Origin: Flavobacterium sp. UBA7665
GTDB lineage: Bacteria; Bacteroidota; Bacteroidia; Flavobacteriales; Flavobacteriaceae
DNA: 19,732 nucleotides
Direction of reading: 5' to 3'
Assembly (NCBI GenBank): GCA_002483285.1
Contig: DLHP01000028.1
Span: 1-19,732 of the forward strand
Shown: piece by piece, positions 14,328-19,732 of the stretch
Numbering within the stretch: the first letter of the stretch is position 1
How the letters are laid out: every line of letters begins with the position of its first letter
The notes under the pieces: model-generated
What the model saw: the letters and a program-made list of their open reading frames with translations, nothing else
What the model was told of the DNA's origin: nothing
Databases searched by the model: none
Made by a program: the position numbers and the translations under genes

Positions 14328-14333
14328 TTTGTA

Positions 14334-15404
14334 ATGGAAAATTATTTTACAGTAAGTCAAGTATCTGCCCAATTAGGAGTTAGCGCCACTACAATCAGAA
14401 GATGGGATAAATCTGGAAAATTTAAAAGTTCTCGACATCCCATCAATAATTATAGAGTGTATGATGAGTCTAGCGTTAATCAGCTAAAGCAGGAGATATT
14501 ACATGAAAAAACAACCGATTATGGGAAAGTAGGTAAAACTAGTTTTTTGCCTTTTACCTCAACGAAAAATGGAATCCTTTACCAAGCGGACGCTATTGAC
14601 TTCTTAAAAACCATGAAAAGTAATTCTGTAGATTTAATATTTGCCGATCCTCCGTATAATATTAAAAAAGCAGAATGGGATACTTTTTCTTCTCAAAAAG
14701 AATACATTGACTGGAGCATGAAGTGGATCACAGAGGCTCATAGAGTGCTCACCGAAAAAGGCTCACTTTACATTTGCGGTTTTTCTGAAATCCTGGCAGA
14801 TTTGAAATGGGCATCATCTAAGTTATTTCCGGGCTGTAAATGGTTAATTTGGTTTTATCGAAACAAGGGTAATTTAGGGAAAGATTGGGGTAGATCACAC
14901 GAAAGCATTTTACATTTAAGAAAATCTAAAAACTTTATATTTCACCAAGATGAAGTTAGAATCCCATACAATGAGCATACCATGAAATATCCTGTTAGAA
15001 AACAAGGGGATAGTTCACATTTTTCTAATGGAAAAAAAAATAGTCATGAATGGGAGCCAAATCCGTTGGGAGCTAAACCAAAAGATGTCATCGAAATTCC
15101 AACAATATCAAATGGTTCATGGGAGAAAACGATACACAACACGCAAAAACCTATTGAATTATTACGGAAAATTGTTTTGTCATCGTCAAATGAAGATAGT
15201 TTAATTTTAGATCCCTTTGGTGGGTCTGGAACAACCTACCTAGTCGCCGAAGCGTACAATAGAAAGTGGATTGGTACAGAGCTTGAACAACAATACTGTG
15301 AATTGATTTCCAACCGAGTAAATGATTTAGAATTTATCAATAGAATTAGAACGGCTCAAGACTCAAATGCTTCAAATAAAAGGAGAATAAAATTACGTGG
15401 TTAG
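14334..15404 (+). CDS. HTH-containing beta-class DNA methyltransferase (N6-adenine or N4-cytosine)
   Basis: A 356-residue two-domain protein. Residues 4-50 form a MerR/excisionase-like helix-turn-helix (TVSQVSAQLGVSATTIRRWD, then a basic wing with RHPINNYRVYDE). Residues about 80-335 are an amino-methyltransferase in beta-class order: catalytic DPPYN (105-109) first, HNTQKP (268-273) and the AdoMet-binding LDPFGGSGT (292-300) last. DPPY permits N6-adenine or N4-cytosine; the sequence cannot decide. It is paired with a PD-(D/E)XK-type nuclease encoded tail to tail, with a 12-bp overlap at 15393-15404, so this is the protective half of a restriction-modification system. The HTH probably represses its own promoter or helps in target binding. 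Base composition is clearly more AT-rich than the flanks, suggesting transfer. Confidence 0.92.
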   Translation: MENYFTVSQVSAQLGVSATTIRRWDKSGKFKSSRHPINNYRVYDESSVNQLKQEILHEKTTDYGKVGKTSFLPFTSTKNGILYQADAIDFLKTMKSNSVDLIFADPPYNIKKAEWDTFSSQKEYIDWSMKWITEAHRVLTEKGSLYICGFSEILADLKWASSKLFPGCKWLIWFYRNKGNLGKDWGRSHESILHLRKSKNFIFHQDEVRIPYNEHTMKYPVRKQGDSSHFSNGKKNSHEWEPNPLGAKPKDVIEIPTISNGSWEKTIHNTQKPIELLRKIVLSSSNEDSLILDPFGGSGTTYLVAEAYNRKWIGTELEQQYCELISNRVNDLEFINRIRTAQDSNASNKRRIKLRG

Positions 15405-16283
15405 CAATTCCCAAATGTCTTTGCTTATCAATCTAGAAAAAGGCGCCATATACTTATTAAAAGGAACTTTGTGAGCGTTAGGCGGTGGATCTAAATAATA
15501 GACGCCTTCTAAAGGAGTTATTAGTTGGGTATACGCTAAAAATAAGTTTGACACTAAAGTATGGGATATGTTATTCTCCTTGCTTCTTTGAACGTCATTC
15601 AAGAAAATTCCAATTACTTTTTGTTTATGTTTCAAATTTTTTTCTAATAAAATTTTATCCATAAACATTTTTCCCATCCTATCTTTAGAAGTTGTCTTTG
15701 CTGATACAACAATTTCATTTTCATGAATTGTGGAGCGAGTTGATTTAACAGAATCAAACGGAGAAATTATTAAGTCCATTTCACAAGAATAAATTTTAGT
15801 TCCGTCCTCTGTTTCAAAAGGAATTCTTAGTACATGATGAACATTTGCAATCTCCATTTCGTTAAAAACCGCACGCATCAATTCTTCAAACCTATTCCCG
15901 ACGTGCTTCCTACCGCTATTCGCATTTACCATTAAATCGAAACAACAACCGATAGCTTGCTGAATAGTGTACAAAACGCTGTCAATTAAAAAAAGTTCGG
16001 CCTCAGAAAACTCGCTATCCTTTTGCTTTAATTTGACGAACAGATTAATGAACTTATTATAATCTTCTAAAAAAATATCCGGATCATATATAAAGAGAAT
16101 TTGATTAATTGGCCGTAACCATTTAACCTGTCCCGTTTGACTGGCAAAATGCAGCTTATAGTCTCCTTTGACTTTTTGTCCCGTTAACACGTTTGGTATG
16201 TAATTTAGAATTCTAAGTGTTACATCCTTAAAATCTTCCAGATTGTTTTTCTTCAGACTAATATCTTGATCCAATGAAATCAT
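15393..16283 (-). CDS. Type II restriction endonuclease, PD-(D/E)XK type
   Basis: A 296-residue protein that I assign as the nuclease partner of the neighbouring methyltransferase. The likely active site is Asp170 in SCEMDLII and the following strand EIVVSAKTTSKDR (190-202), with Lys196. The KTTSKDR stretch closely resembles the KTTCKDR segment I recall from the catalytic domain of EcoRII, where the lysines and arginine are functional. Glu133/Glu134 in GNRFEELM may supply the helical acidic residue often present before the core. No signal peptide or helicase motifs, so a stand-alone type II enzyme; the recognition sequence cannot be read. The 3' end overlaps the methyltransferase gene by 12 bp. 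Strongly AT-rich, like its partner. Confidence 0.8.
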   Translation of the reverse strand: MISLDQDISLKKNNLEDFKDVTLRILNYIPNVLTGQKVKGDYKLHFASQTGQVKWLRPINQILFIYDPDIFLEDYNKFINLFVKLKQKDSEFSEAELFLIDSVLYTIQQAIGCCFDLMVNANSGRKHVGNRFEELMRAVFNEMEIANVHHVLRIPFETEDGTKIYSCEMDLIISPFDSVKSTRSTIHENEIVVSAKTTSKDRMGKMFMDKILLEKNLKHKQKVIGIFLNDVQRSKENNISHTLVSNLFLAYTQLITPLEGVYYLDPPPNAHKVPFNKYMAPFSRLISKDIWELLTT

Positions 16284-16299
16284 TTGAATATTTTTTTGA

Positions 16300-16307
16300 C
16301 GAATTTA
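16300..16307 (-). promoter_or_regulatory. -7-like element of the endonuclease gene
   Basis: On the minus strand TAAATTCG (16307-16300) is one base off TAnnTTTG and 17 bp before the ATG at 16283. No clear -33 box. Confidence 0.3.
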
Positions 16308-16605
16308 ATGATTTTTAATTAGGGGCATAATTTTGAATAGTCGGCGCAAAAAAATTTGAAATCAATTTAAGAATCACGCTTCTTCCCGAAAGACCCTAAA
16401 GGACACACCAAAGCCGCAGCCCAAATGGCAATGAAAAGCTTTTACCTGAAAAAGCCTCTTTTTGCCGCCCCAAAAAGCGACCAACGGAAGCTATTTTGTG
16501 GCGCATCAAAAACAGCTTTGACGGGTAAAACTTGCAATGGACAGTTGGAAAAAGCTGCCCAAAAATTTTTTATAAACAATCAAAATGCTGTGTTGTTGGA
16601 ATTTG
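16308..16605. other. Intergenic region without an assignable gene
   Basis: About 300 bases between the endonuclease promoter and that of the glycosyltransferase. A 66-codon frame (16425-16625) has no recognisable domain and ends inside the promoter region, so I do not call it. The stretch holds several AAAAAGC/GCTTTTT motifs and a CTTTTTG-6nt-CAAAAAG hairpin (16458-16477). It could be a gene remnant left by insertion of the restriction locus or an unannotated small RNA; neither can be shown. Confidence 0.35.
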
Positions 16606-16613
16606 TACCTTTG
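16606..16613 (+). promoter_or_regulatory. -7 element of the glycosyltransferase gene
   Basis: TACCTTTG is an exact TAnnTTTG, 26 bp before the chosen ATG at 16640. No TTTG box at the proper distance. Confidence 0.5.
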
Positions 16614-16639
16614 CCCACGTTTTAAAAGACCGTGCCTAT

Positions 16640-17758
16640 ATGTTGAACATTATCCTGACTGTACTTTTTTTCGTATTCCTTAGCGTCGTTGCGATCCAGC
16701 TTTTTTACTATGTCGTGGTTTTTGGAAAATTCGCATTTGCCAAACCGCAGACGAGCACGCCCAAACGCATCCCGATTTCGGTGGTGGTTTGTGCCAAGAA
16801 CGAGGAGGAAAATGTCAGGAAATTCATCCCCATCCTGGCCGCGCAGGATTATCCCGATTTTGAGATTATATTGATTGACGATGCTTCGAGCGACGAAACC
16901 CTCGAGGTTTTTGAAGCGTTTGAGAAAGAATACGCCAACATCAGGCTCGTGAAAGTGGAGAATAACGAGGCATTTTGGGGCAATAAAAAGTTTGCACTCA
17001 CGCTCGGAATAAAGGCGGCCAAAAAGGAATATTTGCTGTTTACCGATGCCGATTGTTACCCAACCTCGAAAGACTGGATCAAGGAAATGAGCTCGCAGTT
17101 TACCGCCGAAAAGACCATCGTTTTGGGTTATGGCGCGTACGAGAAAATCGCGGGATCGTTTTTAAATAAAATCATCCGATTTGAGACGATGCTTACCGCC
17201 GTGCAATATTTGTCGTGGGCCAAAATGGGACATCCGTATATGGGTGTGGGTCGCAACCTGGCGTATAAAAAGGAGGAGTTTTTTAATGTTCGCGGGTTTA
17301 TGGACCATATGAAAGTGCGCTCGGGCGATGACGATTTGTTTATCAACCAGGCCGCGAAAGCAAAGAATACCACAATCTGTACATCGGCCGAAAGCTTCAC
17401 TTATTCTACACCCAAGACGTCGTTCAAAGAATGGTTTACACAAAAACGCAGGCATGTGTCTACGGCGGCGCATTATAAACCGTTCGACCGCATGCAGCTG
17501 GGGATTTTTTACCTGAGCCAATTGTTGTTTTTGTTATTGCCCATTGCATTGCTCGCGTTTCAATTTCAGTGGATTATTGTACTAAGCGTGATTGGTTTTC
17601 GTTATCTGTTTGCGTGGATTGCACTCGGGCTGTCGGCCGGAAAACTCAAGGAAAAGGACGTCATGTATTGGTTCCCGATTATTGAGATTACCTTAGTGTT
17701 TACGCAGTTGAATATTTTCCTCACCAATATGTTCTCAAAACCCGTCCATTGGAAATAA
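16640..17758 (+). CDS. Membrane-bound family 2 glycosyltransferase
   Basis: A 372-residue inverting GT2-type glycosyltransferase. It has an N-terminal membrane helix (about residues 4-30), then the GT-A domain: PISVVVCAKNEEENV (45-59), IILIDDASSDET (77-88), the metal-binding DAD (136-138) in LLFTDADCYP, the acceptor-side SGDDD (228-232) and QKRRH (268-272), equivalent to the QxxRW region. Two to three C-terminal membrane segments follow (about 288-306, 311-331, 345-363). It should add sugars to a lipid or polysaccharide on the cytoplasmic face; the substrate is unknown. I chose ATG at 16640: it starts at the first hydrophobic helix, sits 26 bp after an exact -7 element, and the longer frame back to 16532 lacks domain content. 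It overlaps the sigma-factor gene by 10 bp. Confidence 0.9.
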   Translation: MLNIILTVLFFVFLSVVAIQLFYYVVVFGKFAFAKPQTSTPKRIPISVVVCAKNEEENVRKFIPILAAQDYPDFEIILIDDASSDETLEVFEAFEKEYANIRLVKVENNEAFWGNKKFALTLGIKAAKKEYLLFTDADCYPTSKDWIKEMSSQFTAEKTIVLGYGAYEKIAGSFLNKIIRFETMLTAVQYLSWAKMGHPYMGVGRNLAYKKEEFFNVRGFMDHMKVRSGDDDLFINQAAKAKNTTICTSAESFTYSTPKTSFKEWFTQKRRHVSTAAHYKPFDRMQLGIFYLSQLLFLLLPIALLAFQFQWIIVLSVIGFRYLFAWIALGLSAGKLKEKDVMYWFPIIEITLVFTQLNIFLTNMFSKPVHWK

Positions 17759-18300
17759 AAACAAACATAGAAAAGGCTAAGAACGGCGACCAATTTGCGT
17801 TCACTTTTCTATTGGACCACTATTGGAACGAGGTGTACCATTTCATGCTCAAGCGCACCGAGAACGAAACCGACGCCGAAGACATCACCATGGAAACCTT
17901 CGCGAAAGCGTTTGACAAAATCGCCACTTACAATCCCGAATTCCAGTTCAATACCTGGCTGATCGCCATCGCCAAAAATGTGCACATTGACATGCTGCGC
18001 AAAAAACGTTCGTCGCTTTTCATTGACATTACCGATGAGGAGGATTACCAGGCGTTTAATGTGGCCGATACGACACCATCGGCCGAAGACAAGATCATCA
18101 AGGAACAAAATCTCTCGAGTTTGCTGCAATGCATCAAGGAACTCAAGCCACATTACCAGGAAGTTATCCAGCTGCGGTATTTCCAGGAAATGAGCTACCA
18201 GGAAATCGCCAACCAATTGGGCGAACCACTCAATAATGTCAAGATCAAATTGCTACGCGCCAAAAAACTACTCGCCGAAATTATCGAGAACAAGCGCTAG
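17749..18300 (+). CDS. ECF-type RNA polymerase sigma factor
   Basis: A 183-residue sigma-70-family factor with only regions 2 and 4. Region 2 runs from about residue 15 to 80 (DAEDITMETFAKAFDKI, then FNTWLIAIAKNVHIDMLRKK), region 4 from about 120 to 178 (LKPHYQEVIQLRYFQEMSYQ, then EIANQLGEPLNNVKIKLLRA). No ATG is available: the family N-terminus (IEKAKNGDQFAFTFLLDHYW) is already under way a few codons after TTG at 17749, so TTG is the most plausible start. That start lies inside the end of the glycosyltransferase gene (10-bp overlap), pointing to translational coupling. No anti-sigma gene lies next to it, so its control is unclear. Confidence 0.92.
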   Translation: MEIKTNIEKAKNGDQFAFTFLLDHYWNEVYHFMLKRTENETDAEDITMETFAKAFDKIATYNPEFQFNTWLIAIAKNVHIDMLRKKRSSLFIDITDEEDYQAFNVADTTPSAEDKIIKEQNLSSLLQCIKELKPHYQEVIQLRYFQEMSYQEIANQLGEPLNNVKIKLLRAKKLLAEIIENKR

Positions 18301-18439
18301 TTGTCGGGATTTTTATTCCATTCATCGGATTTCTGAAAAATTCCTAACATTTTAAATATTATATCGCACATACTTTACGTTAGCTGTTAAAATAACCGCC
18401 TATGTAGTGTAAATACTTAACCAATTAAATTCTTTGATT

Positions 18440-19258
18440 ATGTCAAAAGTAAGTATTTACCAAAAAAGCTGGAACGACCTTGTGTTTGAAGGAAAGAACA
18501 AGGAATACGGCGCGTACCAATTGCGCCAGGAAGCTTCCAGGACCACTTCTTTCGCGTTTTTGTTCGGTTTGCTGTTTGTGGCTTCGTTGTTTGGCGTGGC
18601 GTCGCTGCTGAGTTCTTTTGGCAAAAAACCAATCGGCGAAAACGATTTGCCACCGTTTGTCAATGACAGCATCCACGTCACCAAAATCGAATATCCCAAA
18701 CATCCCGACATGCCAAGGATACAGCCTAAAAAAGCCGAAACCAAACCCACCGAAGTAACCACCGAGAGACTGCTAAAAGACCCGGTCGTGACCGAAGCGA
18801 GTCAGGCACAAGACGTAAGCAAAAACAGTGATGTAAAACCCAATACAACGACTGCTGACACGGGAACTACCGGAACCACCGGAACGACAACCACCACAAC
18901 GACAGGAACCGCAACAACAACTGTAGAGATTCCCGATAACACCGTTAAAGTAGCGTCCACCTTAGACAAAATGCCCGAATTAGAAGGCGGGTTGGAAACG
19001 CTCTACAAACACGTCAAACGAAATTTCAACAATCCCGAAACCGATGAAGAAAGGATCCTTAAGGTATATGTTTCATTTGTGATTGAAAAAGACGGCTCTA
19101 TGACCGACATCCAGGTGAAACGAGATCCAGGTTACGGTTTGGCCAAAGAAGCCATCCGCGTACTCAAGTCGTTCAAGACCAAATGGGAACCCGGTATTTT
19201 GAATGGGAAACCAGTGCGCACGGCGTATAACTTGCCGATTACGGTGCAGATACAATAA
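18440..19258 (+). CDS. TonB-family energy transducer
   Basis: A 272-residue TonB protein. The N-terminus has the Bacteroidota signature WNDLVFEGKNKEYGAYQLRQ (11-30), then a single membrane helix (about 37-60), a long Pro/Lys/Thr-rich periplasmic linker with a Thr-Gly simple repeat (about 137-161), and the TonB C-terminal domain (about 183-272) with VYVSFVIEKDGSMTDIQVKR and a final NGKPVRTAYNLPITVQI. It should couple the inner-membrane proton motive force (through ExbB/ExbD encoded elsewhere) to outer-membrane TonB-dependent receptors. ATG at 18440 is preferred to the in-frame TTG two codons earlier. The 139 bp upstream show no clear promoter; a terminator follows at 19285. Confidence 0.93.
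   Translation: MSKVSIYQKSWNDLVFEGKNKEYGAYQLRQEASRTTSFAFLFGLLFVASLFGVASLLSSFGKKPIGENDLPPFVNDSIHVTKIEYPKHPDMPRIQPKKAETKPTEVTTERLLKDPVVTEASQAQDVSKNSDVKPNTTTADTGTTGTTGTTTTTTTGTATTTVEIPDNTVKVASTLDKMPELEGGLETLYKHVKRNFNNPETDEERILKVYVSFVIEKDGSMTDIQVKRDPGYGLAKEAIRVLKSFKTKWEPGILNGKPVRTAYNLPITVQIQ
18845..18922 (+). repeat. Thr/Gly-coding low-complexity repeat inside the tonB-like gene
   Basis: Short ACX/GGA-type triplet repeats encode a Thr-Gly-Thr-Thr tract in the periplasmic linker. Such tracts can change length by replication slippage without breaking the frame when whole triplets change. Confidence 0.7.
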
Positions 19259-19284
19259 AAAAATAACCCGAGAACAAATAAAGG

Positions 19285-19309
19285 AGCAGCGCGAAAGCGT
19301 TGCTTTTTT
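19285..19309 (+). terminator. Intrinsic terminator of the TonB gene
   Basis: AGCAGCGC/GCGTTGCT stem (19285-19292 with 19297-19304, one G-U pair) with a GAAA tetraloop, followed by T6. It lies 26 bp after the stop. Confidence 0.85.
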
Positions 19310-19327
19310 GTTTGGGAAGCAATAAAT

Positions 19328-19373
19328 CCAAGAGACAAGTAGTTGCCGTTTGGTTTACAATCTTGTCTCTTGG
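19328..19373. repeat. 12-bp perfect inverted repeat between convergent genes
   Basis: CCAAGAGACAAG (19328-19339) and CTTGTCTCTTGG (19362-19373) flank a 22-nt loop, with partial extension (AATAAA/TTTATT) outside. It lies 18 bp after the leftward PhnA-like stop and may help terminate it, but a good U-tract is lacking. Confidence 0.6.
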
Positions 19374-19390
19374 TTCTTTATTCTTTGGCT

Positions 19391-19600
19391 TTATGCTTTT
19401 TTCACAAATTCGGTTCGAAGCACCATCGCGGTCTTATTCACACGGCAGTCAATTTCTGCCGGATCATCGGTGAGGCGAATATTTTTCACCATCGTGCCGC
19501 GTTTAATCACGTCGGACGAACCGCGTACTTTGAGGTCTTTGATTACGGTTACTGAGTCACCGTCGGCGAGGAGGTTGCCGTTGCTGTCTTTTACTTCCAT
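19391..19600 (-). CDS. PhnA-like (YjdM C-terminal domain) small protein
   Basis: A 69-residue protein matching the C-terminal PhnA domain: VKDSNGNLLADGDSVTVIKD, then LKVRGSS, VIKRGTMVKNIRL and a final FVKK. Full-length YjdM/PhnA proteins carry an N-terminal zinc ribbon that is absent here; a free-standing domain of this length is known in Bacteroidota, as I recall, so this is not necessarily a truncation. Despite the name, a role in phosphonate use is not established. The ATG at 19600 follows an A-rich leader typical of strong Bacteroidota starts (AACCAAACAAA). It converges with the TonB gene. Confidence 0.88.
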   Translation of the reverse strand: MEVKDSNGNLLADGDSVTVIKDLKVRGSSDVIKRGTMVKNIRLTDDPAEIDCRVNKTAMVLRTEFVKKA

Positions 19601-19627
19601 TTTGTTTGGTTTGTTTGTTTGAGGGTG

Positions 19628-19635
19628 TAAAGTTA
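19628..19635 (-). promoter_or_regulatory. -7-like element of the PhnA-like gene
   Basis: On the minus strand TAACTTTA (19635-19628) is one base off TAnnTTTG and about 28 bp before the ATG. No -33 box recognised. Confidence 0.35.
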
Positions 19636-19649
19636 TTGTTTTTTTGAAG

Positions 19650-19732
19650 CTATTCCCGCTTTCCGCTGTATCTTTTGTCCGCTAAAGAAGCGGAACAAAA
19701 GGATGCCGCTACAATCGGGGCTATCGCTGCCG
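19650..19732. repeat. Imperfect palindromic element at the right edge
   Basis: TCTTTTGTCCGCT (19671-19683) faces AGCGGAACAAAAGGA (19689-19703) across a 5-nt loop with one bulge; outside it CCGCT and CCCG/CGGGG segments recur in matching order, so about 80 bp can form one extended, imperfect hairpin. It looks like a dispersed intergenic repeat and may continue past the window. Confidence 0.5.

Noticed and set aside
16425..16625. 66-codon open frame before the glycosyltransferase
   Set aside because: Biased, unrecognisable sequence with no ribosome-binding context and overlap with the next promoter; more likely chance.
16532..16639. Extended N-terminus of the glycosyltransferase
   Set aside because: It covers the promoter element TACCTTTG and has no domain content; the first membrane helix begins at ATG 16640.
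13810..16640. Integrative island using tRNA-Pro as attachment site
   Set aside because: I found no integrase gene and no repeated copy of the tRNA 3' end near 16300-16640, so insertion of the restriction locus at the tRNA by site-specific recombination is not supported.
18845..18922. Phase-variable frameshift repeat in the TonB gene
   Set aside because: The repeat follows the triplet frame and encodes a linker; length changes would mostly stay in frame, so on/off switching is unlikely.

Overview
The window looks like a chromosomal segment of a Flavobacterium-like member of the Bacteroidota. Three things support this. Upstream regions repeatedly carry the Bacteroidota sigma-A -7 element TAnnTTTG, sometimes with a TTTG or TTG box 17-19 bp upstream, and start codons follow A-rich leaders rather than Shine-Dalgarno boxes. 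The gene content is typical: three DUF2807/GIN-domain proteins, a PspC protein paired with a PadR regulator, an ABC-2 permease fused to an M1 peptidase, DUF4870 and DUF4442 proteins, and a TonB protein with the FEGKNKEYGAYQLR signature. All assignments come from reading motifs; no database search was run.

Layout. 1-1710: a leftward promoter for an off-window gene, then a leftward pair (TIGR01777/SDR39U1-type epimerase and a DUF4442 hotdog protein). 1866-6047: a rightward envelope block with a DUF4870 membrane protein, a secreted DUF2807 protein, a PadR regulator, a PspC-domain membrane protein and a DUF2807 lipoprotein, the last four probably one operon. 6171-11585: a transglutaminase-like protein, then an ABC ATPase and its 1194-residue permease-peptidase fusion behind a perfect 8-7-8 dyad. 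11647-12486: a third DUF2807 protein. 12484-12691: a modular repeat array around a bidirectional terminator, filling the space between two convergent genes exactly. 12691-13884: thioredoxin reductase (leftward) and, divergently, tRNA-Pro(UGG).

13885-16640 is AT-rich accessory DNA: a 23-bp-arm palindrome, a pair of diverged repeats about 100 bp apart, and a compact restriction-modification locus. In that locus a methyltransferase with its own N-terminal HTH domain and a PD-(D/E)XK endonuclease overlap tail to tail by 12 bp. Three helically phased 10-bp repeats just before the methyltransferase start suggest autoregulation. 16640-19258: a membrane glycosyltransferase overlapping an ECF-type sigma factor that appears to start at TTG, then a TonB protein. 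19391-19600: a short leftward PhnA-like protein, followed by a dispersed-looking palindromic repeat at the right edge.

The main theme is the cell envelope: regulators (PadR/PspC, ECF sigma) sit among secreted beta-solenoid proteins, an ABC exporter-peptidase, TonB and a glycosyltransferase. I found no clear-cut new multi-gene system. The strongest leads are the stop-codon-embedded repeat array, the operator-like repeats at the methyltransferase, the dyad before the ABC operon and the GIN-protein cluster.
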